A DNA stretch of 64,000 bases from assembly GCA_943788505.1 (NCBI GenBank), contig CALSQR010000001.1, positions 1,116,001-1,180,000 of the forward strand. Reading direction: 5' to 3'. Below are positions 55,929 to 64,000 of the stretch, one piece after another. A program made the translations under genes and the position numbers. Origin of the DNA: an uncultured bacterium. Lineage in GTDB: Bacteria; Bacteroidota; Rhodothermia; Rhodothermales; UBA10348. The notes beneath the pieces were generated by a model that had not been told where the DNA came from, searched no databases, and worked only from the letters and a program-made list of their open reading frames with translations. Within the stretch, counting starts at the first letter, position 1. Every line of letters starts with the position of its first letter.

Positions 55929-56357
55929 ATGGTTGACCCTCTCATTGGACTACTTCTCGGTATTTTGACTGGATGGGCCTTCGCTCGATTTACCCGAGCA
56001 AGAGGCAGCAAGGGCCGCGAACTACAGATTATTGGACTTCTAGTCGCTTCCATGATTTATGTGGTGATCGCGTTCGTCGAGGACGCACCCACATTAGCCG
56101 TCGTAATCGAAGCTTCTGGTGTTCTTGTTTTCGGCTTCTTTATCCTGCTATCCGCTTTACGCCACCCCTCGTGGTTGGCCTGGGGATGGATCTTGCATCC
56201 GGTCTGGGATCTGGCTTTTCATCCCCCGTTTGGAAGCTTCACGCATGCACCTGAGTGGTATGTATGGACCTGCTTGGCCTTTGATTTAGTGGTCGGCATC
56301 GCCATTCTAAAATCGACCACGGGACCAACTGCGGGATCATCGACAGAAACCGCTTGA
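55929..56357 (+). CDS. Small membrane protein, DUF6010-like
   Basis: 142 residues with four hydrophobic segments (3-20, 33-50, 57-77, 120-136) and the conserved-looking WLAWGWILHPVWDLAFH segment. This tryptophan/histidine pattern resembles DUF6010 proteins. A Shine-Dalgarno sequence AGGAGG at 55918-55923 supports the ATG at 55929. The function is unknown. Confidence 0.65.
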   Translation: MVDPLIGLLLGILTGWAFARFTRARGSKGRELQIIGLLVASMIYVVIAFVEDAPTLAVVIEASGVLVFGFFILLSALRHPSWLAWGWILHPVWDLAFHPPFGSFTHAPEWYVWTCLAFDLVVGIAILKSTTGPTAGSSTETA

Positions 56358-56372
56358 TGTGGAGCCTCAGAA

Positions 56373-56903
56373 ATGGACGTAATATCAACTGAGCGATTGA
56401 TCCTGCGGCATATGGAGGCCGGCGATGCCGCTTTTATCCTGGCCTTGCTCAACGATGCAGATTTCCTTCGCTTTATCGGCGACAAAGGCGTTCGGGATCT
56501 CGAAGGCGCGCTGGGATACATTCAGACTGCATGTCATGAGGCCTTTGAGCGGCACGGAATAGGGATGATGATGGTTGAGCGAACAGACACGGGGGCACAC
56601 GCGGGAATTTGCGGACTATTGAATCGCGATTACCTCGATAATCCAGACATCGGTTTTGCATTTGCCAAGGATCATCGCGGAGCTGGTCTGGCGAGCGAAG
56701 CTGTCCGTGCCACGCTTGAGCACGGTTTCGACTCACTCGGGTATTCTGTCCTTACTGCCATCACCGATCCAGAAAACACGGCGTCCCGACGATTATTGGA
56801 ACGAGCCGATATGGAATTTGTGGGCATGATGTCTGTCCCTCATGCTGAAACGGAGGTGTGCTATTATGAGCTAACCAAAGATGCAGCTGCAAATGAGCGT
56901 TGA
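56373..56903 (+). CDS. GNAT-family N-acetyltransferase (RimJ/RimL type)
   Basis: 176 residues. STERLILRHMEAGDAAFILALLNDADFL is the typical N-terminus; the acetyl-CoA loop is KDHRGAGLASEA and the C-terminal motif DPENTASRRLLERADMEFVG. The RimJ/L branch acetylates N-termini or amino groups of small molecules or proteins. The target is unknown. The stop overlaps the start of the following RDD remnant. Confidence 0.88.
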   Translation: MDVISTERLILRHMEAGDAAFILALLNDADFLRFIGDKGVRDLEGALGYIQTACHEAFERHGIGMMMVERTDTGAHAGICGLLNRDYLDNPDIGFAFAKDHRGAGLASEAVRATLEHGFDSLGYSVLTAITDPENTASRRLLERADMEFVGMMSVPHAETEVCYYELTKDAAANER

Positions 56904-57272
56904 GCAAATCGTCCAGCCATCATCCTCTAAAAAGGATTCCCCTCACTTGTTCGTACCGGCCAAACATGAGCGTGAAAAAGAACTTGCCGGTGTTGAGCTG
57001 GCAACGTTTAGACGGCGCTTGGCGGCCTTCTCGATTGACGGTCTGTTGATCGGGAGCCTCTTCTTAGCCTTCGTGATCGTTGGTGGCCTTTGGATGGCAT
57101 CAATGGGATGGATTGACCCGGACGATGACATTAACATTGGCCTGAATATGGACAATTGGTACAGCGTACTGATCCTAGCTGTCTATTTTGCAACAAGCCA
57201 CTACTGGACCGACGGGCAACACACGACAAGATCGCCGAAACCATCGTCATTCGAGAACACAAGAAACCATGA
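56893..57272 (+). pseudogene. RDD-family membrane protein with an internal out-of-frame deletion
   Basis: From ATG 56893 the frame reads an RDD-type start: ELATFRRRLAAFSIDGLLIGSLFL, a first helix, then VLILAVYFATSHYWTDGQ, the point where GQTPGK should follow. The two-bases-shifted frame encodes LLDRRATHDKIAETIVIREHKKP, the normal RDD C-terminus. Its TGA at 57270-57272 overlaps the ATG of the next gene. The middle (roughly 40-60 codons) is therefore missing at about 57200-57220. The single open frame to 57342 is not meaningful past residue about 105. Confidence 0.7.
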
Positions 57273-58210
57273 TCATCAGATCGCCTTTTCCTTCCTCGCT
57301 CATTCTATTGATGGCCATTACGATCGGGTGCGCGACTCCTGACCCGCAAAACAATGGGGTGGATAAGTCCACAAACGATCAACCGACGGCCTACTCGTTG
57401 GCGGGAGACCCGTTGTTTGCCCCCGAACCCGACAGTTCATTGCTGGCCGAGGTGGACAAGCGACGACAAGCCTGGGAAGAAGCCCCCATCGATGCAGACG
57501 CTAAGATCTGGTATGGTCGATTTCTTGCCTATGCGGGTCGCTATGATGAGGCCATCGATCTGTACTCGCAGGGCATGGACGAGCATCCTAATGATCCTAG
57601 ATTTCCGCGCCATCGAGGTCATCGCTACATCTCCATCAGGCAGTTAGATAACGCAATCAGCGATTTCGAGCACGCTGCCTCCATGATTGACGGCCAACCA
57701 AATGAAATCGAACCGGATGGTATGCCGAATGCCCGCGGAATCCCTGTCAGCACCTTACAGGGCAATATTTGGTACCACCTCGGGCTTTCCTATTATTTGA
57801 AGCACGACCTCGATAATGCGTTGCGTGCCTTTCAAAACGGTCTGGCGACAGCGGCCCTTCCGGACAATGTGGTTTCGACTACCCACTGGATCTACATGAT
57901 CCTCCAGAGAATGGGCAACGATGAGGCTGCGGAAGCTGCCCTTGAATCCATCACCCCAGACATGGACATCATCGAAAACACGGCCTATCACCGTTTGACG
58001 TTGCTGTACAAGGGGTTAGTCGAAGAATCGGAGCTGGTAGGAGAAGGCTCCGCGGGAGATGCCATCATGTACGGCATCGGTAATTGGCATCTGTATAACA
58101 ACCGCTCAGACCGAGCAAAGCAGGTCTTTGAGCAACTGCTTAACGAAGGTAATTGGGCTTCCTTTGGGTACATCGCCGCCGAATCTGACATGCTCCGCTA
58201 CTTTCAGTAG
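57269..58210 (+). CDS. TPR-containing lipoprotein
   Basis: 313 residues from ATG 57269. The signal ends LLMAITIGCATP, a lipobox with Cys about 21. TPR-like helices follow: IWYGRFLAYAGRYDEAIDLYSQG, HRYISIRQLDNAISDFEHA and YHLGLSYYLKHDLDNALRAFQNG. TPR repeats mediate protein-protein contacts. It is probably on the outer membrane or in the periplasm. The start overlaps the RDD remnant's authentic stop (ATGA), which supports this start over the upstream one at 57188. Confidence 0.82.
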   Translation: MIIRSPFPSSLILLMAITIGCATPDPQNNGVDKSTNDQPTAYSLAGDPLFAPEPDSSLLAEVDKRRQAWEEAPIDADAKIWYGRFLAYAGRYDEAIDLYSQGMDEHPNDPRFPRHRGHRYISIRQLDNAISDFEHAASMIDGQPNEIEPDGMPNARGIPVSTLQGNIWYHLGLSYYLKHDLDNALRAFQNGLATAALPDNVVSTTHWIYMILQRMGNDEAAEAALESITPDMDIIENTAYHRLTLLYKGLVEESELVGEGSAGDAIMYGIGNWHLYNNRSDRAKQVFEQLLNEGNWASFGYIAAESDMLRYFQ

Positions 58211-58250
58211 GCCGCTGCCTCTCGCGCCGCCCGATCGTTTCAGTCCCGGC

Positions 58251-60017
58251 CTATTCAATCAGAGTTGCTGACCAAACGATTTCTCCATCGACGATGGTCA
58301 TCAAGATGCGACCTTCGAGCAGGGAATCAGGAGCCTGTAAGCCCGTATTGAGTGGATCGATATCCATGACGGTCAGATCCGCCATCTTGCCAACCTCAAT
58401 CGTTCCCGTCACTGCTTCTCGTCCAGAAGCTCTGGCAGGCCAAACCGTATAGGCCCGCAACGCTTCTTCGGCAGTCACGGACTCTTCAGGATACCAACCA
58501 CCTTCAGGCGTTCCGTTTTTTTGTTTTCGGGTGATGGCAGCGTACATCCCGTAAAAGACTGACCAATCCGTCCCGGTAAAGTCCGAATTGAATAAAAGAA
58601 GTGCGCCTCCTTCTCGGAGCGACCGCCAAGCATACGCTCCTTTGATCCGTTCCGAGCCTACTCTTTCTTCTGCCCAAGGACTGTCTTCCACTGCATGTCC
58701 AGGCTCCATAGACGCCACTATACCCATCTCCCCAAAGCGTGACAGATCATCGGGATGGACGATTTGGGCATGTTCAATGCGATGGTGAACGCCGCGCGCG
58801 GCCGGATTCCTGGCCAACACCCTTTCATAAAAGTCGAGTACGTCTCGGTTTCCCTGGTCGCCGATAGCATGGATGCCGGCCTGGAATCCGGCCGCCATAA
58901 AAGCCTCTACAGCGTCAGGATCAAAGCCGTACTCGGCACCCGCAACGCCTCGTTCTCCGGGGGCGTCAGAGTAGTCGTCTATCAAGCGGGCTCCTCTCGA
59001 GCCAAGGGATCCATCGTAGTACGCCTTGATACCTCTAATCTGTAACCGAGATGTCAGATCGGTCGAGGGGCCTCGCTCTACCCACGCATCGACATCTGGT
59101 GCGCCAACAACACCGGCTGAAAGCATCACCTCTACTCGCATCGGCAGCTCATTCTCTTCTAACATTGCCTCATACACAGGTAAGTAGTCCGTCCGCACCC
59201 CCGCATGATGTGTTGATACAAAACCAGATTCCATCAACCGGTCCATTCCATATCGTAAAACACGTTTTCTCTGGTTGAGCGTCATGGCTGGAATAGCATC
59301 GTTGAGTAGGTCTGTTGCATTATTTAGCAACACTCCACTAAGGGATCCGTCTAAGCGCCGCACTAGAGTACCCCCCACCGGGTCAGCTAACGAAGCATCA
59401 ATCCCAGCCGCAGACAAAGCCGCTGCGTTGCCAAGCGTCCCAAAACCTCGAAGTCCTTTCAAAACTACAGGCGTTGTGGGATACATCCGGTCTAGGAAGG
59501 CCCGATCTGGAAGGGCATCGGCCCATTCGCCTTCATCCCATCCACTGCCTACTATCCACTCTCCCTCTGCCGCAGCGCTTACTTCGTTAAGTCGCACCTC
59601 AATGTCGGCTTCCGTCTGGGTCCCGATCAAGTTGACCTGCGCCGCTTTTTCTCCGATTTCGTGCAGGTGGCCATGGCTTTCAACCAGCCCCGGAACGATA
59701 TAGCCACCATCAAGATCTATAACTTTCGTTTCTGACCCAATCCAGGCATCAATATCTGTGGAGGATCCTACTTCAACGATAAGACCACCCCTCAAGGCAA
59801 TAGCATCCGCATCGGAATGCCAACCGCTTTCGTCGAAAGGAGCATCTCGCATAGGCCGACCAGAAAGGTCTGGGTCTGCCCATGTCATGGTATAGACATT
59901 CGCATTGACCAGCACGACATCTGCTGACAACTGATGAGATCGGGTAGCACACCCGGTCATCAATACCAGAAAACAAACGCACACGAAAAGTGCTTGAGGG
60001 ATTTTTCTCCAACGCAT
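58251..60017 (-). CDS. Amidohydrolase lipoprotein (YtcJ/DUF-type metal-dependent hydrolase)
   Basis: About 588 residues from ATG 60017 (alternatives at 60029 to 60056). Lipobox VLMTGC near residue 22. A metal-dependent TIM-barrel amidohydrolase: VPGLVESHGHLHEIGE supplies the HxH metal pair, YYDGSLGSRGARL and AGIHAIGDQGN the other ligands, and a D in FNSDFTGTDW. The pattern is that of the YtcJ family (formamidase-like, unknown substrates). The substrate cannot be told from context. Confidence 0.88.
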   Translation of the reverse strand: MRWRKIPQALFVCVCFLVLMTGCATRSHQLSADVVLVNANVYTMTWADPDLSGRPMRDAPFDESGWHSDADAIALRGGLIVEVGSSTDIDAWIGSETKVIDLDGGYIVPGLVESHGHLHEIGEKAAQVNLIGTQTEADIEVRLNEVSAAAEGEWIVGSGWDEGEWADALPDRAFLDRMYPTTPVVLKGLRGFGTLGNAAALSAAGIDASLADPVGGTLVRRLDGSLSGVLLNNATDLLNDAIPAMTLNQRKRVLRYGMDRLMESGFVSTHHAGVRTDYLPVYEAMLEENELPMRVEVMLSAGVVGAPDVDAWVERGPSTDLTSRLQIRGIKAYYDGSLGSRGARLIDDYSDAPGERGVAGAEYGFDPDAVEAFMAAGFQAGIHAIGDQGNRDVLDFYERVLARNPAARGVHHRIEHAQIVHPDDLSRFGEMGIVASMEPGHAVEDSPWAEERVGSERIKGAYAWRSLREGGALLLFNSDFTGTDWSVFYGMYAAITRKQKNGTPEGGWYPEESVTAEEALRAYTVWPARASGREAVTGTIEVGKMADLTVMDIDPLNTGLQAPDSLLEGRILMTIVDGEIVWSATLIE

Positions 60018-60180
60018 GAAGGGCTGCATCATCATGATAGTAGGTTTTGTATACATCGTACTTCCACCTCATTCGACACCTCATTCGACATTCTGAGATG
60101 GATCGCCGTATGATAGCGGAAACAGAGCACTCCTGACACTAACCCGACCAAGAACGGCGTCCATCATGTTCCCCGACTCC

Positions 60181-60657
60181 ATGAAACGAATTCTTCCGCT
60201 GCTGCTTCTTTTCCTACTTCCCGCCTCATCAAAAGCCCAAACTGCCGAGGCAACAATAAACACCGTCCTCGATGATATTCATCGACTGGCCTCGGAAGCA
60301 AATTTCGAGGGATACTTTGCTTTATACACGGACGATGCGGTGTTTCTCGGCACAGATGCATCAGAACGATGGACCATCGAGGAGTTCAAACAATACGCCA
60401 AGCCGGCATTCGATCGGGGATCAGGCTGGACCTACACACCTACTGAGCGACATGTCTTTATTTCCGAAGACGGAAACACGGCCTGGTTTGATGAGCGCCT
60501 TGAGAATGACGGGTTCGGTGAATGTCGCGGAACAGGCGCCCTAGTAAAGGAGGATGGCGTGTGGAAAGTGAGTCAATACAATCTCACGGTGCCCATTCCT
60601 AACGAACTCCTGAGAGATGTGGTCGCGCAGATCCGAGAGCAAGAATCGGATGGATAA
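60181..60657 (+). CDS. Exported NTF2/SnoaL-like protein
   Basis: 158 residues from ATG 60181 with a signal peptide (KRILPLLLLFLLPASSKAQ). The domain begins INTVLDDIHRLASEANFEGYFALYTDDAVFLGTDASERW and ends DGVWKVSQYNLTVPIP, typical of the nuclear-transport-factor-2-like (DUF4440/SnoaL-3) fold. A small ligand-binding or cyclase-like role is possible. The desaturase gene follows 28 bases on. Confidence 0.85.
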   Translation: MKRILPLLLLFLLPASSKAQTAEATINTVLDDIHRLASEANFEGYFALYTDDAVFLGTDASERWTIEEFKQYAKPAFDRGSGWTYTPTERHVFISEDGNTAWFDERLENDGFGECRGTGALVKEDGVWKVSQYNLTVPIPNELLRDVVAQIREQESDG

Positions 60658-60684
60658 CCGTTGAGCCGTATCTTGTCGGCTCAC

Positions 60685-61788
60685 ATGACTCCTTTTCCGA
60701 TGAGTGAACAGAAGATTCGATTTGCAGCTAAAGATGTCTCCGGGTTTATTCCTGAAGTGAAAGCCGAAGTGAATCGGTACTTCAAGGAAACTGGTAAATC
60801 AAAGCACGCTAATTGGCGGATGGTGCGTAATTCCGTAGTGGTACTACTCATGACGTGGGGCTCCTATGCTCTGATTATGACTGGGTGGTTCACTCCAATG
60901 CAGATGCTCATGCTGGCCATCTTGATGGGAATCGGAGCGGCGGGAGTAGGATTTGGCGTTGCCCACGATGCGTTGCACGGTGCATACACGTCAAACGACA
61001 CGATCAATAAGCTACTGGGGTACACTTTTGACCTGCTAGGCGCCAACGGGTATATGTGGAAGATCACTCATAATGTGATTCACCACACGTATACCAACAT
61101 TCCGGGCGTAGATGAGGACCTAGATGTCTCACCACTTGTACGACTTTCGCCAGAGTCCCCCCGCTATTCATTCCACCGCTTCCAGCAGTTTTTTGCGTTT
61201 CCAGCCTACAGCCTGGCAACTATTAACTGGTTGTTCGCCAAGGACTTCCAGCAGTTCATGAAGCGAGACATAGGCCCCTACAAGGACAAGCGTCACCCGA
61301 TGTCTGAAATTGTAACTTTGATTGTTACAAAAGCATTTGTCGTGTTCTATATGATCGTACTGCCGCTCATGGTTCTCGATCTGGCATGGTGGCAGTTCCT
61401 GATCGGATTCATGGCAATGCACATGACGGCTGGCCTGATTCTGGGTGTCATTTTCCAACTTGCTCATGTGGTCGAGGGCACCGAATATCTTGGGCCGGAT
61501 GACGATGGCAACATGGAACATGCGTGGCTGATTCACGAGATGCGCACTACCTCCAACTTTGCTCACTCGAACAAACTCCTGCAAGCTTACATCGGCGGAT
61601 TGAACTATCAGATCGAACATCATCTGTTTCCGCAGGTCTGTAGCATCCATTATCCGGAAATCGGTAAAATTGTTCGCGAAGTAGCTGCTCGCTATGACAT
61701 TCCTTATCACTATCACCCGACGCTGAGAGCAGCCATTCGGTCGCATTTGCACATGCTCAAAGAGTTGGGTCAACCCGTAGCCGCATGA
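60685..61788 (+). CDS. Membrane fatty acid desaturase (front-end/acyl-lipid type)
   Basis: 367 residues from ATG 60685 (or 60700). Three histidine boxes are visible: VAHDALHG, HNVIHHTYTN and QIEHHLFPQ. The Q/H-IEHH third box is typical of front-end and linoleoyl-type desaturases. Hydrophobic pairs flank the boxes at about 60-105, 165-190 and 220-260. No cytochrome-b5 domain is present. It probably unsaturates membrane lipid acyl chains, using ferredoxin-type electrons. The region from 61789 to 62121 holds no supported gene, only a 34-codon ORF (61980-62084) that I do not trust. Confidence 0.9.
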   Translation: MTPFPMSEQKIRFAAKDVSGFIPEVKAEVNRYFKETGKSKHANWRMVRNSVVVLLMTWGSYALIMTGWFTPMQMLMLAILMGIGAAGVGFGVAHDALHGAYTSNDTINKLLGYTFDLLGANGYMWKITHNVIHHTYTNIPGVDEDLDVSPLVRLSPESPRYSFHRFQQFFAFPAYSLATINWLFAKDFQQFMKRDIGPYKDKRHPMSEIVTLIVTKAFVVFYMIVLPLMVLDLAWWQFLIGFMAMHMTAGLILGVIFQLAHVVEGTEYLGPDDDGNMEHAWLIHEMRTTSNFAHSNKLLQAYIGGLNYQIEHHLFPQVCSIHYPEIGKIVREVAARYDIPYHYHPTLRAAIRSHLHMLKELGQPVAA

Positions 61789-62121
61789 ATCGGATCTCGT
61801 TCCAGTTCGAGACAGGTTTCAGCGTGACGCACCAGATAGATTGTTTTTGAGGTAATCGTATCTGTCCCACTTACCAAAAAGGATAACGAGAGTAAAAGTG
61901 GCAGAAAAAAGGAACGTGTCATAAAGGTTGATCGGCCATAAATGAGGCGTTTTACGGTTGGTTGACGGATTCTACACCATGAATCAGACGCATTGGATAT
62001 TGGTCAATTTGAGGGACATCTCCACTCTTATCAAATCGATGATTGAAATACATCAAAGAATCCTGACGCGGCTTTCTCCGTAAACAGAAGATTACCTCCT
62101 TCTCTCGACGACGACGAACCT

Positions 62122-62472
62122 ATGTGGGCATTTTCTTGGGTGCTAATTCCGATCGCAGGCATCTTAGCCGGGGCCTGGTCAGAGTGGCTCAAGTTCAAGG
62201 AAAAGCAGTCCAAACTGGGTGCTTCCACCGAGACGCTTGAAGCCTCTTTTGAGACACTTTCTAAAAAACTGGACGAGCAGAACCAAGAGTTAGTGTGCCG
62301 AATACAGAACTTGGAAGCAATTGTGACGAGCGCCGATTGGGACCAACTCACAGCTACCGAAAAGATGCCGTCGTCTTCCCTGCCTGGTTCAAACGAAATG
62401 CTCGAGCTTCCTAGTATGGAAGCAGAAATTGAAGATGAAGCCGCTCGCATCGCAAAAAGGCTCCGCTCTTGA
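62122..62472 (+). CDS. PspB-like membrane-anchored coiled-coil protein
   Basis: 116 residues. An N-terminal membrane segment (about 4-20, WVLIPIAGILAGAW) is followed by a heptad-like charged helix (about 24-75) containing CRIQNLEAIV close to the RIQALESIL element of phage-shock protein B. PspB tunes the PspA/PspC envelope-stress response. No pspA or pspC gene lies nearby, so the family call is tentative. The C-terminus is a unique acidic tail. Confidence 0.5.
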   Translation: MWAFSWVLIPIAGILAGAWSEWLKFKEKQSKLGASTETLEASFETLSKKLDEQNQELVCRIQNLEAIVTSADWDQLTATEKMPSSSLPGSNEMLELPSMEAEIEDEAARIAKRLRS

Positions 62473-62891
62473 TGACTACTTCTCCGGTCTGGTTGATTAC
62501 CCTAGCTTTTTTCGCGGCACTGTCCCCAATACGTTCCGGTACTGTTCAGTTTGAGGTTCATCATCCTGCGGCTTCCAATGCAGATATCCGGATCGCACTG
62601 TACGATTCCAAGACAACATGGCTCGAAGAGCCTGCTCACACAGCAATCGCTGCAGCGACAGACACCTTGACAATCGTACGATTCGCTGACGTTCCTGCCG
62701 GAATTTTCGGTGCTGCTGTTTACTTGGATGAAAACAGAAATGGCAAGCTAGATCGCAATCTAGTTGGATGGTTCAAAGAGCCGTTCGGTTTTTCACGCGA
62801 GGCAAGAGTACGATTAGGCCCACCCAAATGGGATGACGCTATATTCGAGGTGAATGACGAAGAGATCGTCCTAGAGGTCACCCTCGACTGA
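62472..62891 (+). CDS. Exported DUF2141 protein
   Basis: 139 residues from ATG 62472, which shares one base with the previous stop. Signal-like N-terminus (VWLITLAFFAALSPI). The body fits DUF2141: ADIRIALYDSKTTW, VRFADVPAGIFGAAVYLDENRNGKLDRN and WFKEPFGFSREARVRLGPPKWDDA. The family is periplasmic or secreted and often sits near carotenoid or lipid genes in Bacteroidetes. The function is unknown. Confidence 0.85.
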   Translation: MTTSPVWLITLAFFAALSPIRSGTVQFEVHHPAASNADIRIALYDSKTTWLEEPAHTAIAAATDTLTIVRFADVPAGIFGAAVYLDENRNGKLDRNLVGWFKEPFGFSREARVRLGPPKWDDAIFEVNDEEIVLEVTLD

Positions 62892-62896
62892 TCACG

Positions 62897-63553
62897 ATGA
62901 GCACCAAAAGCACTATTAGATATTCCCGCTACGCACTGCCCTTCCTTGATGCAGGATTCCGGGCTTACATGCGTCGCCATCTTACGGGTATCTACCAGGA
63001 GGGCTCGCTGCAGATCAACAGAGAGAGGTTGACCGTACTTATTTGCCAACACGTGAGCCTTTTCGACGGGTTTGCCGTTCGGCACATGGTGCAAGAAACC
63101 GGTACGCAGGACCGTGTAGTAACCATCATGCTCGATTCGCAACTGAAGCGGTACCCAGTTCTCAAGCTGGCAGGTGCGGTAGGTATTACTCCAGGATCTA
63201 TCCCCGCTGCTCGGAGCTTGAAGTCAATGATTCAAAATGAATTTAAACCGGCAGACATCGTGGTCCTGTTTCCGCAAGGCCGAATTGAAACTGTCGATGG
63301 AATGACGGATCGTTTCGCAACGGGATATCAGCATTTCGATCACTCCAACATCAAGACAGATTTTATTCCTGTCGCATTGTCTATCGAAGCTCTCGTTCAT
63401 CCCAAGCCCACCATGTTTATGAAATGCGGTAAACCTGTCGATGTACACCAGGCTGGTCAGGCCTTAGTTGATATATCGAGCAGCCTACGATCATGGTTGA
63501 TTCAGCACGGGGAATCTTCGGACACGGATTGGCCCGGGGAGCGACTGCTTTGA
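62897..63553 (+). CDS. PlsC-like acyltransferase
   Basis: 218 residues of the lysophospholipid acyltransferase superfamily. The catalytic HX4D motif is HVSLFD (about 52-57); the second block LFPQGRIE replaces the usual FPEGTRS. A short hydrophobic region precedes. The following gene starts with a one-base overlap and encodes a family-2 glycosyltransferase. The pair resembles CruD/CruC-type acyl-glycosyl carotenoid enzymes, but a role in lipid A or glycolipid acylation is equally possible. Confidence 0.75.
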   Translation: MSTKSTIRYSRYALPFLDAGFRAYMRRHLTGIYQEGSLQINRERLTVLICQHVSLFDGFAVRHMVQETGTQDRVVTIMLDSQLKRYPVLKLAGAVGITPGSIPAARSLKSMIQNEFKPADIVVLFPQGRIETVDGMTDRFATGYQHFDHSNIKTDFIPVALSIEALVHPKPTMFMKCGKPVDVHQAGQALVDISSSLRSWLIQHGESSDTDWPGERLL

Positions 63554-64000
63554 TGTCGTGGCTCCTATGGATAATGGTCAGCCTTCATGGATTGATGATC
63601 GTCAACGCCCTACTGAATGCTGCGAAGTTCAGCGCTCGACGAAGGGCCCGAGGTGGCCGTAGCCCGAGGCGAGTTTCCGTGCTCGTTCCCGCGCGGGATG
63701 AAGAACACAATCTCCCACGCCTGCTGACCTCATTCGAAAAGCAGGACCATCCTGATGCGGAAATGTTGGTTTATGATGACCAGTCAACCGATTCCACCTG
63801 GGATATTATCCAGGCAGCTAAGGATGACAGAATATGCGGAATCAAAGGCGGGCCTCTACCCGACGGTTGGGTGGGGAAGACGAACGGTTGCTATCGCCTC
63901 TCTCTTGAAGCTACGGGAGATGTGCTTCTCTTTATTGACGCTGATACGGAGTTTCAGCACCCTGCAGCTCTTCGCCATATGTGTGAGCGGTTCGAAGCGC
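63553..64000 (+). CDS. Family-2 glycosyltransferase, 3' end outside the window
   Basis: The first 149 residues of a gene cut by the window edge. A hydrophobic N-terminus (about 3-24) is followed by the GT2 fold: VSVLVPARDEEHNLPRLL, the first acidic site YDDQSTDST, then PLPDGWVGKTNGC and the DxD motif LFIDADTEF. The PLPDGWVGK segment is typical of carotenoid/hopanoid-type glycosyltransferases rather than polysaccharide synthases. It overlaps the upstream acyltransferase stop by one base (TGATG). Confidence 0.8.
   Translation, partial: MSWLLWIMVSLHGLMIVNALLNAAKFSARRRARGGRSPRRVSVLVPARDEEHNLPRLLTSFEKQDHPDAEMLVYDDQSTDSTWDIIQAAKDDRICGIKGGPLPDGWVGKTNGCYRLSLEATGDVLLFIDADTEFQHPAALRHMCERFEA

Noticed and set aside
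57188-57268. Upstream start for the TPR lipoprotein
   Set aside because: The extra 27 residues before MIIRSPF lack conservation and would bury the lipoprotein signal; the ATG at 57269 overlaps the RDD stop as expected.
61980-62084. 34-codon plus-strand ORF in the gap before the PspB-like gene
   Set aside because: No biased composition, no terminator or pairing segments after it, no ribosome site; probably chance.

Overview
The window looks like a chromosomal segment of a marine or halophilic member of the Rhodothermota/Bacteroidota. The signs are a DUF5916 outer-membrane protein, a Bacteroidetes-style N-acylornithine transcarbamylase arginine pathway, an AbgT transporter, many secreted S9, CocE and PQQ-sugar-dehydrogenase proteins, moderate GC (about 50-55% by eye) and few Shine-Dalgarno sequences. 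No rRNA, tRNA, CRISPR array, prophage or intact insertion sequence is visible. The taxonomic reading is inference.

Layout. (1) 1-1850: the 3' part of a DUF5916 protein. (2) 1940-11022, minus strand: a tightly coupled arginine operon, leader - argG - P-loop protein - argC - argD - argF' - argB - argE - argH. It is preceded by a PadR regulator. (3) 11520-21712, minus strand: a complete branched-chain operon, leader - ilvD - ilvB - ilvN - ilvC - leuB - leuA - leuC - leuD. (4) 22025-35905: housekeeping and repair genes: kynureninase, asnB, nth, uvrC, a DUF2461 gene, bcp, dnaA, mreB, tag and a DUF1835 gene. (5) 36056-43381, plus strand: secreted sugar dehydrogenases and a run of proline-related enzymes (prolyl-aminopeptidase-like, Xaa-Pro peptidase-like, proline racemase family). 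(6) 43505-46270: korA followed by a broken korB and fragments of other genes. (7) 46275-62121: exported and membrane proteins, AbgT, an S9 peptidase, an MBL hydrolase, a decayed RDD gene, an amidohydrolase and a desaturase. (8) 62122-64000: a PspB-like protein, a DUF2141 protein, a PlsC-like acyltransferase and the start of a family-2 glycosyltransferase.

The most interesting signals are regulatory and easy to miss. Both amino-acid operons begin with a short unannotated ORF loaded with codons for the pathway's own product. One has 6 Arg in 31 codons. The other has 25 Leu/Val/Ile in 47 codons. Each is followed by mutually exclusive RNA hairpins, which is the architecture of ribosome-mediated attenuation. 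The arginine operon also carries no visible glutamate N-acetyltransferase. Instead it holds an uncharacterised BioD-like P-loop protein coupled by 4-base overlaps to argG and argC.

A second theme is gene damage. nth has a one-base homopolymer shift that removes three of the four [4Fe-4S] cysteines. korB is joined out of frame to an rnfB fragment. An RDD gene has lost its middle. These could be true decay or assembly errors.
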